From NCBI GenBank assembly GCA_044361315.1, contig JBIKJA010000006.1, forward strand, positions 62,001 to 126,000: DNA of 64,000 nucleotides, read 5' to 3'. This stretch comes from Crocinitomix sp044361315 (lineage in GTDB: Bacteria; Bacteroidota; Bacteroidia; Flavobacteriales_D; Crocinitomicaceae). The notes below the pieces were generated by a model. It worked only from the letters and a program-made list of their open reading frames with translations, was not told the origin of the DNA and made no database searches. Below, piece after piece: positions 25,168 to 34,900 of this stretch (positions within the stretch are counted from its first letter, which is position 1; every line of letters begins with the position of its first letter). The translations under genes were made by a program, and so were the position numbers.

Positions 25168-25199
25168 CAAAGATACAATAGAATAATTCTAATTTCCAA
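25168..25199 (-). promoter_or_regulatory. Promoter of the metY operon
   Basis: On the minus strand TTG (25199-25197), a 21-base spacer and TATCTTTG (25175-25168) match the Bacteroidota consensus. The transcript would begin near 25161, about 27 bases before the SAM aptamer. Confidence 0.75.
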
Positions 25200-25341
25200 G
25201 AATTATTTTTAATAAGTCTAAAAATTACACAATATTAAAGAGATAAAACAATTGTTTTCAATTAGATATGTGGCTAAAATATTTTTGAGGAATTTTAATA
25301 AAATGACGATTTGACACCTTCTTTAATCAATTTTGCAGGAA

Positions 25342-26841
25342 CTATTCGGACTGATTTGTCTCCTTTTTGAAGTAATTTTTAACGGTTTTTGTATAAAAAA
25401 CGACATCCTCATCTAATTTAAACCAATGAATTGGGAGAATAAAAAGACAAGATGCTAAAACCACCTTTAGACCAATCGAAATTAATTCGTTTTTGAATTC
25501 AAATGGAACGAATTCGAACAATAAAATTAACGCGAAGAAAAGACCCAAAATGGCCAATTGACTTAATTTGAATGGGTGCATTTTATACGCAAAATAGACG
25601 AACAACAAACGACCAAGATTATAAACAACGTAGATTATTGAGGTTGATATTGCTGCACCAAAAACACCATATTCAGGAATCAAAATTACGTTAAGAAAAT
25701 AAACCCCTACCAGCAATATTCCTGTAAAAATCAAATCGTATTTGTATTTTTTAGAGGTCACAAAAATCACTCCGTTAAGACCACAATACATGTCAACTAT
25801 TTTGCCTATCATCAAAATTAAAAATATATAAATCCCATCTGAAAAGGCTGGGGGTAAAAAATGGAACAATTCTACTCTATTAATCCAAAAAACCAAAAAT
25901 GTGATTAATGCAATTACCAGACTTACTGAACTAATCCGGGTATAAAGTTCTTTCATACGGGTAAAATCTCGCTCTTTCCAGTATTTTGCAACTAAAGGTG
26001 ATGAAATTCGAAGGAGGGTTTTGTAAGGAATCAATAAACCACTCACAATAAAGACGGTCGTCGAATATACACCCGTGGCGTCTAGGCCAATCATACTGGC
26101 AACCATAATGGTGTCAAGCGATACCACCATAATTGCCCCAATAAAATTGATGTAAGTGTAGATGCTATAAGACAGCATGATACGCTTAAATCGTTGGGGG
26201 ATAGAAATATCTGATAACCGCCAATGAAGTTCTTTATTCTTAAACAATTGAAGCCCTAAAATTAGGGTAGGAATTAAATACGAAGCACTGTGAAGAATCA
26301 ACAAATGATAAAAATTAATCCAACCAAAAGCAAAAACGATGATGCATACCGTGACAAAGAGACGGATAACTAATTCTGTTGCGACAACTGAAATGACATT
26401 TTTATTAAGTCCTCGCAGAAAAACATCAAACGTTAAGAAGAAAGCAAATGATACACCTATCGGAATTATCCAATAATAATAGTGTTCGAATTCTTTCGAC
26501 TTTTCGACGTAAAAAGAGGTGATAGGTTCTTTGAGAAGTATTGCTAAAAAAGTAAAAATCAATACCCCAATTAACGTTACCAACAAGGAGAATTGAAAAA
26601 AACCGAAATTGCGTTTTTCTTTATTTCTAAAAAATGGAAAAAAACGCCAAACCGTGTAGGACATTCCTAAGTTGGAGAACTGTGCTAAAAGTAATCCAAC
26701 CGCAACAATTAAACTCAAAAGCCCAATCTGTTGCGTTGTTAAAAAAATAAGAAATAGAACTCCTTTATTGACGTACCCGATAATTAAACCGATGTACGAA
26801 ATTATAGTGATCTTTAAGGCGTCTTTTTTGATTATTCCCAC
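25342..26841 (-). CDS. Polysaccharide flippase family membrane protein (Wzx/MATE-like)
   Basis: 499 residues with 12-14 predicted membrane helices and the MOP-superfamily layout: N-terminal ALKITIISYIGLIIGYVNKGVLF, NLGMSYTVWRFFP in the second helix region, a central GAIMVVSLDTIMVASMIGLDATGVYSTTVF and LIPEYGVFGAAISTSIIYVVYN near the end. Members move lipid-linked oligosaccharides across the inner membrane. No polymerase or ligase gene is adjacent, so its glycan is unknown. Ends 142 bases after the upstream neighbour and 174 bases before the metY promoter; apparently a single-gene unit. Confidence 0.85.
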   Translation of the reverse strand: MGIIKKDALKITIISYIGLIIGYVNKGVLFLIFLTTQQIGLLSLIVAVGLLLAQFSNLGMSYTVWRFFPFFRNKEKRNFGFFQFSLLVTLIGVLIFTFLAILLKEPITSFYVEKSKEFEHYYYWIIPIGVSFAFFLTFDVFLRGLNKNVISVVATELVIRLFVTVCIIVFAFGWINFYHLLILHSASYLIPTLILGLQLFKNKELHWRLSDISIPQRFKRIMLSYSIYTYINFIGAIMVVSLDTIMVASMIGLDATGVYSTTVFIVSGLLIPYKTLLRISSPLVAKYWKERDFTRMKELYTRISSVSLVIALITFLVFWINRVELFHFLPPAFSDGIYIFLILMIGKIVDMYCGLNGVIFVTSKKYKYDLIFTGILLVGVYFLNVILIPEYGVFGAAISTSIIYVVYNLGRLLFVYFAYKMHPFKLSQLAILGLFFALILLFEFVPFEFKNELISIGLKVVLASCLFILPIHWFKLDEDVVFYTKTVKNYFKKETNQSE

Positions 26842-26984
26842 AGTGCTTCTCTTAAAGCGAATCTAAATTAGACAAAAAAAATCTTATCCAAGAAATTATT
26901 TAAGACATTATCTGTTTTCCATCCAATTTCTACTTAAAATTGAGCTGAAATTTCACTTTGGAATTAGATTATAAGGCTCGGGAC

Positions 26985-29594
26985 TTAATTCAAAATCACT
27001 TTTTCAATTGCCAAGGTTTCCCCTTTTTCATCAATTACGTGAATAAAATATAAACCTTTCGCTTCGTATCGCGCTAAATCAATTTGCGTCAATTGATCAG
27101 TCAACGAAATTGAAAATAACTTTCTGCCGATTACATCTCTCACTTCAACTGTTCCGTCTTGGCTCAATTGACTTTCGATGGTCACAAAATTATAGGTAGG
27201 ATTTGGGTAAATAGAGATGCCATTTTTGGTGGTTTGATCTGCTATTCCCGTGTTGTCGATTTCTTTTGTACATTCCCAATCAATTTTGAAACCAGAATTT
27301 CCGGCATCGTAAAAATCAGACTCGAAACGCAAAGTAATCGATGGTCCAGTAGACGAAATTGTTCCGGGAGATGAGACTTCATTACAAAATATCCCTAATA
27401 ATGGTGAAGCGTCAGTCGCACCGTCATAGATATACAATCTATCATAATAACATTCATCATCGCCCCAATCATATCCTTCAACATCAAAACTCACAAAATT
27501 TAGTTGAACCGTAAGTGCATCGACAGGACTAATTGTTTGAACAGCCATTTCGCCGATACCATATACTCCAAATTCCCCACCACTATCAAAAAGGCTTCCA
27601 TCACAAGCTGTTAATACAGATCCTGTTCCTGTTGTAGGGAAATTATTTGGACAATCATCTTCTAAAACAATAGAAATCAACGCATCTGAAATCTCTGTAT
27701 CTTCTCCAAGGCCGCCTTCACACAAAACCCCGGAAACTTCAAGCGTAACATCAAATGTTCCTTCAGTTGTATAGGTATGAGTTGGATTCATTTCAGTACT
27801 TGTTGCGCCATCGCCAAAATTCCATACAAAATCATCGCCGTTTATACTTTCATTTTCGAAGGTTACAGTGAACGGAAGTCTACATGAAGTTGTGATGCCT
27901 TCAGTTGAAAAGTCTGCAACGACTTCAGATGAAAATGGTTCGCCAACGTTCACCGCATACCAAGCATTAATTGTTTGAGCCACCTCATCAGTACATTCAC
28001 CAAAAAGATCTTCTGCCGCTTGAATCGAATAAAATCTCGCGTCTGCATAATTAGAAGAAGGAGTCAAGTAAACTGTAAGATTTCTAAACGCAATGGCGCC
28101 AGCATCTTCAATACCTAATCCAGTAACACTGTAAATGTCACCAACGTCATTTGTTCCTGATCCGCCTTCGGTTAAGAGGTAATACCAATGATTTTGAACC
28201 CCACTATTTGTATGAACCCCTCCCCCATCAACCCAAAAATCACCATCATAAGTATCTGGACAATCATATAAGTTAGGATTAGCCATAGAACGAATCGTAA
28301 CACCCATTTCTTCGCCCATCAGCCAATCCCACTCACCTGGTTTTGCATATTCCTCGATAGCTGTTCCAAAAATATCACTGAAAGATTCATTTAAAGCGCC
28401 AGATTCGTCGGAATAAATTAAATCAGCAGAATTACTCGTTAAACCGTGGGTAATTTCGTGACCAACAATGTCCATTGTGGTTAAAGGTGTAGAAGGCATT
28501 CCGTCGCCATCGCCATACGTCATTCTTTCACCATCCCAGAAAGCGTTAAAAAATCCAACACCGTAATGCACATAGCTATTTAATTGAAAACCTTCATTAT
28601 CAATACTGTTTCTTCCATACGATTCAAAAAAATAGTCATAGGTCATTTCTGCACCCCAATGTGCATCGGTTGCATATTCATCCAATTGCGGATTAATATT
28701 GTTCCAATCGTTATCTGTATCGGTAAAATCCACCGCCGATCCGTAATCTTCTCCATTATTCAAATCAAAGGTTCGAATGCCATCGCCTCTACTCGCATCG
28801 CGCAAACGAAAAGAGCCTCCAAAGCTATCTGCAATGATTGTTTGTGGCCCACTGTATGCAGTATAGGCTGTTCCTGGGGTGTCGGCGTGATGAATTAATA
28901 AATTCTCGCGAATGACTTCTCCTGTGTTCACATCAATATAGACATTTGCACGGTACAAGGGTTTGTGTGCATAGATATTAAATTTGTATGCCAACCGGTA
29001 AGAACTTGATTCGAATTTATTGCTCGACGCCACATAAACCAATTCTCCTTTAGGGAAATAAGTTGCGTTTTGATCACCAGACTCCAATTTTAAATGAGCT
29101 TCTTCGCCAGGAATTTGCCATTTATAAGTTTCTGCTCCAATTTTGTACAATGCTTTTTGCAAAGAGATTTCTTCTGTCAACTTAATTGCAGGATTAACAC
29201 GAAGCGTTTTATAAATCAATCCATTACAAGAATAGACCCGGTTCCCAGCAGTATGTGCAATCCAAATCGCCTCTTCGAGAGGAACACCATTAAAGGTTTG
29301 TTGAAAACGAAAGTGCGTATGACCCAATTGATCATTTTCTTGTTTCAGTAATTTGAATCCCATTTCTGGTGCTAAATTCAAGGTTGTTTTCATCCAAGAT
29401 TCAAAATTTGCGATGGCAATTTCTTGACCCTTTTTAAATTCTATGAATGCCGGTAATTCGGAAAATTGACCTGGACGGACATATTGCACTTCTTGCAGAT
29501 TTTCCAAGTTGTTCACCAATCGCTGTGCTGACAATTGTGTGGTGCAAAGACCAAATAAACTTGCTAAAATAAGAGGACGAATTCTGAATTTCAT
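26985..29594 (-). CDS. Secreted thermolysin-like (M4) metalloprotease with PKD, CUB and T9SS sorting domains
   Basis: 869 residues from the ATG at 29594, where the signal peptide KFRIRPLILASLFGLCTTQLSA begins. Order: signal peptide, FTP/PepSY propeptide (about 30-230), M4 catalytic domain with DIVGHEITHGLTS (zinc His near 375-379) and GALNESFSDIFG (third zinc ligand Glu), a PKD domain (FVWNFGDGATSTEMNPTHTYTTEG, about 590-625), a CUB-like domain (about 670-785) and a type A T9SS signal starting at ISIYPNPTYNFVTIES. It should be exported by the type IX system and cut peptide bonds outside the cell. TAACTTTG (29629-29622, minus) fits a -7 element with a leader near 21 bases. Confidence 0.93.
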   Translation of the reverse strand: MKFRIRPLILASLFGLCTTQLSAQRLVNNLENLQEVQYVRPGQFSELPAFIEFKKGQEIAIANFESWMKTTLNLAPEMGFKLLKQENDQLGHTHFRFQQTFNGVPLEEAIWIAHTAGNRVYSCNGLIYKTLRVNPAIKLTEEISLQKALYKIGAETYKWQIPGEEAHLKLESGDQNATYFPKGELVYVASSNKFESSSYRLAYKFNIYAHKPLYRANVYIDVNTGEVIRENLLIHHADTPGTAYTAYSGPQTIIADSFGGSFRLRDASRGDGIRTFDLNNGEDYGSAVDFTDTDNDWNNINPQLDEYATDAHWGAEMTYDYFFESYGRNSIDNEGFQLNSYVHYGVGFFNAFWDGERMTYGDGDGMPSTPLTTMDIVGHEITHGLTSNSADLIYSDESGALNESFSDIFGTAIEEYAKPGEWDWLMGEEMGVTIRSMANPNLYDCPDTYDGDFWVDGGGVHTNSGVQNHWYYLLTEGGSGTNDVGDIYSVTGLGIEDAGAIAFRNLTVYLTPSSNYADARFYSIQAAEDLFGECTDEVAQTINAWYAVNVGEPFSSEVVADFSTEGITTSCRLPFTVTFENESINGDDFVWNFGDGATSTEMNPTHTYTTEGTFDVTLEVSGVLCEGGLGEDTEISDALISIVLEDDCPNNFPTTGTGSVLTACDGSLFDSGGEFGVYGIGEMAVQTISPVDALTVQLNFVSFDVEGYDWGDDECYYDRLYIYDGATDASPLLGIFCNEVSSPGTISSTGPSITLRFESDFYDAGNSGFKIDWECTKEIDNTGIADQTTKNGISIYPNPTYNFVTIESQLSQDGTVEVRDVIGRKLFSISLTDQLTQIDLARYEAKGLYFIHVIDEKGETLAIEKVILN

Positions 29595-29912
29595 AAAAAC
29601 ATTTTTTGATTGAATGTGATACAAAGTTAACGTAATAATCCCCCAAAGCTCAGGTATTATGCCTTATGTATAACCTATTTAGCGTTTGGGATGTTTTGGT
29701 ATTTATTCTATCAAATCGATGCGCTGTTGGCATCTTTTTCATTTAATTTCTGACGAAATTTATTAAGCAATTTCAATTTTTTAAACATTAAAACCCACGT
29801 TAAATAACTCCTTAAAATGTTTGATTTTCGTTATTTTGAATGATTAGATGGAGTGGCGGGATTATCTAAGTTTAAATTATTGTAATACCTTTAGCAAAAA
29901 GAAAAATTACGC
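29595..29912. other. Intergenic region between divergent protease and VF530-like genes
   Basis: 318 bases of AT-rich sequence. It holds the protease -7 element (29622-29629). On the plus strand TACCTTTA (29887-29894) is one base off TAnnTTTG and could serve the VF530-like gene. No reading frame, repeat or strong hairpin was seen in the rest. Confidence 0.5.
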
Positions 29913-30146
29913 ATGACAGAAAAAAATCATCCTGGTGATCAAACCAACAACAAACTTCATGGTGTCAAGTTAGAAGATATGCTGGAATTACTTTTAGAAG
30001 TTTATGGATGGGAGGAGTTGGGCGATCGCATTCGCATTAATTGTTTTAATAGTAATCCAAGTATTCGTTCGAGCTTAAAATTTTTGAGACGAACTGCTTG
30101 GGCGCGAAATCAAGTCGAAAAATTATACATTGAAACAGTTTCTTAA
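29913..30146 (+). CDS. VF530 family (DUF2132) small DNA-binding-like protein
   Basis: 77 residues. KLHGVKLEDMLELLLEVYGWEELGDRIRINCF (about 13-44) followed by NPSIRSSLKFLRRTAWARNQVEKLYI is nearly the whole consensus of the VF530 family, named from a Vibrio protein structure and thought to bind DNA. The biological role is not known. The next gene, a lipoprotein, starts 2 bases after the stop. Confidence 0.9.
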   Translation: MTEKNHPGDQTNNKLHGVKLEDMLELLLEVYGWEELGDRIRINCFNSNPSIRSSLKFLRRTAWARNQVEKLYIETVS

Positions 30147-30147
30147 A

Positions 30148-30816
30148 ATGTGTGTGAGTAAAAATTTTTGGCTGCCAATTATAGGATTAAGTGTATTAAT
30201 GGCATGTGAATCAACCATTGAGTCAACCATTGATGAAAGCACAACTGAAAAAGAAGAAATTCAATCGATCAAGTATGAAACCCACGGAGAATTTGACATG
30301 GGAATTCTGGAAGGACGAATTTACAGAAATTCGTATTTCGGATTTATGGTTAAAATTGATAGTGATTGGGACATTCTTTTGCCTGCTGAAACATCGACTG
30401 AAATAGCAGATAGTGTGGCAAAAGTGCAAGGGGCTGAAAATTACAACCAATTGCTCAAAATTCAGCAAAAAGGGCGAATTCCGTTGATTTCGATTATGGC
30501 TGAACATTTGGCTCCGATTCCAAACGTTAACAATGCGCTTGAATATCTCCAATACACAGATTCGTATATTCAAGAAAACCACCAAGAAGGTTATCCACGT
30601 TATATAAGTCATTCGATTATAGAAAGTTTGGTAGGAGACAAACCTTTTCTGATGCAGACTTTTACGGTTGAATATGCAACTGAAACTCAAATTCAACGGA
30701 ATTATTGCGCACAATTTGGAGAGTATATTTTAACCATTATCACCCATTATGCTGCTCAAAGTGAACTTAATAAAGTGAATTTTATTTTAGAGCATATCCT
30801 GTGGGGAGTCTTATAA
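30148..30816 (+). CDS. Hypothetical lipoprotein
   Basis: 222 residues from the ATG at 30148, preferred to the TTG at 30130 that would overlap the preceding gene. The signal MCVSKNFWLPIIGLSVLMAC ends in a lipobox. An acidic, Thr/Ser/Glu-rich linker follows, then a globular part with GRIYRNSYFGFMVKIDSDWDI, the opening of a PsbP-like or DUF1795-like fold, and a late segment YCAQFGEYILTIITHYAAQSE. The fold suggestion is weak. Coupled to the VF530-like gene upstream and convergent with the DUF2214-like gene, 4 bases away. Confidence 0.72.
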   Translation: MCVSKNFWLPIIGLSVLMACESTIESTIDESTTEKEEIQSIKYETHGEFDMGILEGRIYRNSYFGFMVKIDSDWDILLPAETSTEIADSVAKVQGAENYNQLLKIQQKGRIPLISIMAEHLAPIPNVNNALEYLQYTDSYIQENHQEGYPRYISHSIIESLVGDKPFLMQTFTVEYATETQIQRNYCAQFGEYILTIITHYAAQSELNKVNFILEHILWGVL

Positions 30817-30820
30817 CAGG

Positions 30821-31279
30821 CTATTGAGCTAAACCAACGCCTTGAGCCATTAAGATAGCCAATAACGGAATAATTAAGACAATTAAAATTTCACTTATCA
30901 CAATTCCTTTAATAAGAGAATACCTAGGGATTTCTATGCTCGCTTCGTTAGATTTTTTCAGTTTTTTGTTCAGCTTTAAAAAAAGCACCGTTGGATAAAT
31001 CGATAATAAACCAACCAAAATGAACAAGGAAAATTTTAAGATAAAAACCCAGTTAGCGAAATAATACGCATCCCCTTTTCCAAAATAAAAGACCCGTAAA
31101 AGTCCTGTCGCTACTAAAACCACCGAGGATATTCCATAAATTCCATCTACGAGGGTCAGTTTTTTTAATTGGTCTTTTAAGATTATTTGTTTAATTAAGA
31201 ATAACTCCACGAATAAAGAGCCCGTCAAAAAAATAATTGACAAATAATGAAAGTAAGTGATGAGGTAGTTTGACCACAT
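30821..31279 (-). CDS. DUF2214 family membrane protein
   Basis: 152 residues with four membrane helices. NYLITYFHYLSIIFLTGSLFVELFLIKQ (about 4-31), VDGIYGISSVVLVATGLLRVFYFGKGDAYYFANWVFILKFSLF (about 44-86) fit DUF2214 closely; the conserved His in TYFHY and the LLRVFYFGKG loop suggest a redox or metal-linked membrane role, but the function is not established. TATATTTG at 31291-31284 (minus) is only 5 bases from the ATG, too close for a usual leader. Confidence 0.8.
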   Translation of the reverse strand: MWSNYLITYFHYLSIIFLTGSLFVELFLIKQIILKDQLKKLTLVDGIYGISSVVLVATGLLRVFYFGKGDAYYFANWVFILKFSLFILVGLLSIYPTVLFLKLNKKLKKSNEASIEIPRYSLIKGIVISEILIVLIIPLLAILMAQGVGLAQ

Positions 31280-31363
31280 TGTTCAAATATATCTTATTTT
31301 TTTAATCACTTATGAAATAATTAAGGTTGATTTATAGCTAATTTAAGCTAGGGCAATTTTACG

Positions 31364-31768
31364 TTATGAATTAGTTGTCAAGATTGAACTAATTTTATCA
31401 ACGTTTAATGGTTTCTCTAGATAACCCAAGACAGAATTATACCTAGAAGATTTTTCAACATCCGATTTAAGTTTAGAAGACGACACCATAATAACATCCA
31501 TATATTCAATGTTCTCATAGTCTTCGTCTAAATTATTTAAGAGGTCTAGTCCCCAAATATCGGGCATATTAATATCAAGTAAAACGAGAGTTTTTAAACC
31601 ACCATATTGATTTAACTTTCCTGAATTCAGTTGGTCTAAAAAATCATTCCCATTTTCAAAAACGAAGATTTTCACCTCAGGGAAAATTTCATGCAAAAGA
31701 TCTTTATGATAAAAATTAGTGGTGCTGTCATCATCGATTAAAATTATTCTATTGTATATTCGTTTCAT
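31364..31768 (-). CDS. Single-domain response regulator (receiver only)
   Basis: 134 residues forming one receiver domain: acidic pocket RIILIDDDST (about 7-16), phosphoacceptor Asp in LVLLDINMPDIWG (about 61-73), switch Ser in VIMVSSSKLK and lysine in LEKPLNVDK. No output domain, so it signals by binding partners or passes phosphate on. It overlaps the histidine kinase gene by 20 bases and is the third gene of the FIST-kinase-receiver operon. Confidence 0.92.
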   Translation of the reverse strand: MKRIYNRIILIDDDSTTNFYHKDLLHEIFPEVKIFVFENGNDFLDQLNSGKLNQYGGLKTLVLLDINMPDIWGLDLLNNLDEDYENIEYMDVIMVSSSKLKSDVEKSSRYNSVLGYLEKPLNVDKISSILTTNS

Positions 31769-32663
31769 TTAAAATCAATTTTATTGTCATTTTAGTCCCT
31801 TCTCCCGCTTTACTTACTGGTATTATTTGTCCGTTTAATTTGTCTACTAATTTTTTCACTAAAAAAAGTCCAACACCGTAGCCTTTAGCCTTTTCTGTAG
31901 TAGATTGATAAAACAAGTTGTAAAGTTTATGATTTGTCTCTTTAATATCCATTCCAATTCCATTATCTTCGACGATAATTGTCAAATTATTAATCGATTT
32001 AAAAATAGAAACATTTACTATAACGGGAAGATTTGGTTTAGAGTATTTAATCGCGTTTGAAATTAAATTCACCAAAATTAGTCGCAGGATAGCATTGGAA
32101 AAATGTAATTCTTTTAAGCCATCGGTGCGATAATTTATACTTACATTTTTACCTATTTTTAGATAGTTAATTTCTGTATCAATTTCTTGTATCAATTCAG
32201 CTAGGTTGATCAATGTATATTCGATTTCGTTTTTATGTTCTATTTTAGAAAGGTTTAAAACTCCGTACACTATATTGGATAATTGCGAACTCGAACTAAC
32301 TAGCTTAAGAGCGATTTCATTTATCATCTCTAAGTTGTTTTTTTGAACGTACTTTAACAACATATTTGAAAGGCCTTTTAAGTTAGCTGTATGGTTCATT
32401 ACGTCGTGTGCCAACCCATGATTGAATGTGTCCAAAAATTCGAGTTTTTCAGTCAATCGACCATTTAATTCGTCTAGTTCTCTATTACTTATTCTTTCTG
32501 CACGTTCATAAAATTTACGATCTTCTGCAAACTCAATATATGTTTTGTTCACTTTATCCAAGAATTCTTCCAACGTCTGTTCGGTCACCTCTTGATTAGC
32601 TAAGATTTGAGTGTATTGTCTCGTTAAGAGACGAGAAACGTTTTCCGGGAGTTTCAATTCCAT
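31749..32663 (-). CDS. Soluble sensor histidine kinase
   Basis: 304 residues with no membrane segment. A coiled coil (about 35-80) leads to an H box in FNHGLAHDVMNHTANLKGL (about 80-98) and a HATPase domain with N box NLISNAIKYSK, G1 DNGIGMD and G2 GYGVGLFLVKKLVDKLNG. It carries no sensor domain of its own; the FIST protein encoded one base upstream is the likely sensor. Phosphate should pass to the receiver gene it overlaps. Confidence 0.9.
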   Translation of the reverse strand: MELKLPENVSRLLTRQYTQILANQEVTEQTLEEFLDKVNKTYIEFAEDRKFYERAERISNRELDELNGRLTEKLEFLDTFNHGLAHDVMNHTANLKGLSNMLLKYVQKNNLEMINEIALKLVSSSSQLSNIVYGVLNLSKIEHKNEIEYTLINLAELIQEIDTEINYLKIGKNVSINYRTDGLKELHFSNAILRLILVNLISNAIKYSKPNLPVIVNVSIFKSINNLTIIVEDNGIGMDIKETNHKLYNLFYQSTTEKAKGYGVGLFLVKKLVDKLNGQIIPVSKAGEGTKMTIKLILNETNIQ

Positions 32664-32664
32664 A

Positions 32665-33795
32665 TCAAATTTCAGTAAAGGTTGTGATGGTCATAGTTTG
32701 GTTATGCAATAAACATGCTTTACTACCAACAACAGGAGAGAGTTCTGAATATGAATAAAACCCACAAATTTTAGTTGAAGCCCCTAAGTGTTTTCTAGCC
32801 TCTTCTAATTCATCTTCAGCACATTGCCCTAAAACTAATTTGCGGGCGACACAACTCACTAAAAGCGCCAAATCGGGTTCAGAATTCAAGCCTATTTTAG
32901 ATTCGATCGACGATAAGGCTGCTCCATCTATTAAGCGATCAAAATTTGCACGCATCAACTGAATTTTATCCCCGTTTTTCACATCTCCGAATAACACAAT
33001 CGAATTCAGCGATTCATTTACATTTTGAATGCCTCTCACGATCGGTTCACTTGTTGTCGTGTCTAAAATGGTAAAAGGAAACAAAAGTCCAGAACCAGGT
33101 AATTCAGCAGCCTTTTCACCCAAATATTCTTTATATAAATCTAAGGCAGGTCGATTATCAATTTCAAACAAGATATTTCCTTCCGATTTAGTGACTGTTC
33201 GCTGTGGTCCAAAGGTATCCCAACCACCTTTAGACCCATGGGTAACTATCAAATTAGTACCATAAAATGCCAATGCCACCATTTGATCAGACCCAATATT
33301 CTCGTTTAGCCCAACTAAAGTTCTTTCAAACCGTTCATCATCTCCTGCAATACCTCCAGAAACGGTAGCATTATAAGGTAAAACTTCATTTAAACCTTGT
33401 AGCATTTTTTCTGCATTGATTCCCGAAGTTCCAAGGAGCATTATGTAAACTAAGTTGGTTTGGTCAAAAGAATTTCCAATTGATCTGCCAAGATCAATAA
33501 AATTATTGAACTCATTATACTGGAAGACCTTAGCTAAGTGAGATGTCTTTTCAAATTCAACGAGGGTTGCAGCGTACTTACTCGTTATTGTTACGTCACT
33601 AATTGTTCCTGCCGTTGAAACGGTAATAATATCTGTATTTGGATATTTTTTTTTTATATCTTCGATAAAACTAGTATCCTCCTCCATTTCTAAACGACTC
33701 CCAAATATCAAGGCGAAATTTGGTTTTTCTACATTTGGCAATAATTGGTTTAAGATTGGCTCTTTTGAACTAAACAGAAACTGGTCAATTTTCAT
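32665..33795 (-). CDS. FIST domain (FIST_N/FIST_C) sensory protein
   Basis: 376 residues. FIST_N about 20-205 (DIITVSTAGTISD, ATVSGGIAGDDERFERTLVGLN) and FIST_C about 215-365 (NRPALDLYKEYLG, DPDLALLVSCVARKLVLG-like segment SEPDLALLVSCVARKLVLG, KICGFYSYSELSP). FIST domains are predicted to sense small ligands, probably amino acids, and are usually fused to kinases or cyclases. Here the protein ends after FIST_C and the kinase is a separate gene. First gene of the operon; a good promoter lies upstream. Confidence 0.9.
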   Translation of the reverse strand: MKIDQFLFSSKEPILNQLLPNVEKPNFALIFGSRLEMEEDTSFIEDIKKKYPNTDIITVSTAGTISDVTITSKYAATLVEFEKTSHLAKVFQYNEFNNFIDLGRSIGNSFDQTNLVYIMLLGTSGINAEKMLQGLNEVLPYNATVSGGIAGDDERFERTLVGLNENIGSDQMVALAFYGTNLIVTHGSKGGWDTFGPQRTVTKSEGNILFEIDNRPALDLYKEYLGEKAAELPGSGLLFPFTILDTTTSEPIVRGIQNVNESLNSIVLFGDVKNGDKIQLMRANFDRLIDGAALSSIESKIGLNSEPDLALLVSCVARKLVLGQCAEDELEEARKHLGASTKICGFYSYSELSPVVGSKACLLHNQTMTITTFTEI

Positions 33796-33838
33796 AAAAT
33801 TTGCTGTGTGCTATAAGTAATTGCGGGAGCATTGCGAA

Positions 33839-33869
33839 CAAATTTATTTTATTTTGCTAAATAAATCAA
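33839..33869 (-). promoter_or_regulatory. Promoter of the FIST-kinase-receiver operon
   Basis: On the minus strand TTG (33869-33867), a 20-base spacer and TAAATTTG (33846-33839) match the Bacteroidota consensus. Expected leader about 37 bases before the ATG at 33795. Confidence 0.7.
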
Positions 33870-33881
33870 AATTATACAAAA

Positions 33882-34655
33882 CTATTTTTTTATAATTTCA
33901 TAAACGGAGTGCATTTTAATTTTAGAATAGGTTGAAACTTGCGTGGTGTCAGTGCGCACACCTGAATCCCATAAAGCATCTAAATTGATATCAATTTTAG
34001 CTTGTTTTACGCATTGATTTTCAAGGTCAAAATATAGAACGGAGGTGCCTTTGGCTAAAAATTTATAACTGGCCGATTCATTTTGAGGTACTAATTTTTC
34101 ATCGAATAAAATTTCACCCGTTAACACGGCACATTCAACTGAATCTTTCGTTTCGATATGACTAAATTTCATTCGATTAACTCCTTTGGTGAGGTAAACC
34201 GAATCTGGGGTATTAAATGGAAAAATGAGGGCGACCTCATCGGTAGCTCCAACTTTTAAATCCTTTTTTGGAAGTGCCAATAAAATGTCAAAAATAGCAT
34301 CTGCATTACTATTTTTGAATTTACCGTGTTTGTCCATTTTTTGTAAATCGACATCTGGAATAATTTGGTCGATTTTTTGTCCGTTCATGGTGACCGAGGC
34401 GTTGGACATGGTTAGATTTGACCATTCCGTGCTATCAGTAGTGATCATTAAATCAAAATTTACAATCGAATTGATCATGGTAGGTGTGATGGAGTCCCTT
34501 GAAAAAATCGCTTCAGAATCGATAATTTGTGAATAGGTATAATGGTACGATTTGTCCCCATAAAAATCCCATTCTAAGGTGTTTTCTTTGGCTTCTTCTT
34601 TACAAGCAACGAAGGTTAAGAATAGGATTCCAATAATTAAGTAGTTTTTTTTCAT
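33882..34655 (-). CDS. Hypothetical lipoprotein
   Basis: 257 residues. Signal with lipobox FVAC at the end of MKKNYLIIGILFLTFVAC, followed by KEEAKEN. The mature part is beta-rich and reads YGDKSYHYTYSQI, LLALPKKDLKVGATDEVALIFPF, and TKDSVECAVLTGEILFDEKL, a pattern like uncharacterised Bacteroidota proteins that fold as an antiparallel beta structure. I do not recognise the family. Stands alone between the FIST operon and the YwbE-like gene. Confidence 0.75.
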   Translation of the reverse strand: MKKNYLIIGILFLTFVACKEEAKENTLEWDFYGDKSYHYTYSQIIDSEAIFSRDSITPTMINSIVNFDLMITTDSTEWSNLTMSNASVTMNGQKIDQIIPDVDLQKMDKHGKFKNSNADAIFDILLALPKKDLKVGATDEVALIFPFNTPDSVYLTKGVNRMKFSHIETKDSVECAVLTGEILFDEKLVPQNESASYKFLAKGTSVLYFDLENQCVKQAKIDINLDALWDSGVRTDTTQVSTYSKIKMHSVYEIIKK

Positions 34656-34696
34656 TGCGATATAACTAAATATTCGTGAAAAGTAGTTGTTTATTT

Positions 34697-34900
34697 TTAA
34701 TTCTCTTCTTGATGAATGATTTTTACACGTCCAACTTCGCCAGTATCTAACATGACTTTAATGCCATGCGGATGTGAGGGCGAATTGGTTAAAATTCGTT
34801 TAACGGTTCCTTCAGTCAATGTTCCTGACCGTTGATCTTCTTTTAAAACGATGGATACAAAGTCGCCATTTTTAACATTTTTTTTTATCTGTCCGTTCAT
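34697..34900 (-). CDS. YwbE family protein (DUF2196)
   Basis: 67 residues. DFVSIVLKEDQRSGTLTEGTVKRILTNSPSHPHGIKVMLDTGEVGRVK (about 13-60) matches the YwbE consensus almost throughout; the fold is a small beta barrel and the function unknown. TATTTTTG (34931-34924, minus) fits a -7 element with a leader near 17 bases. Divergent from the DEAD-box helicase gene. Confidence 0.9.
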   Translation of the reverse strand: MNGQIKKNVKNGDFVSIVLKEDQRSGTLTEGTVKRILTNSPSHPHGIKVMLDTGEVGRVKIIHQEEN

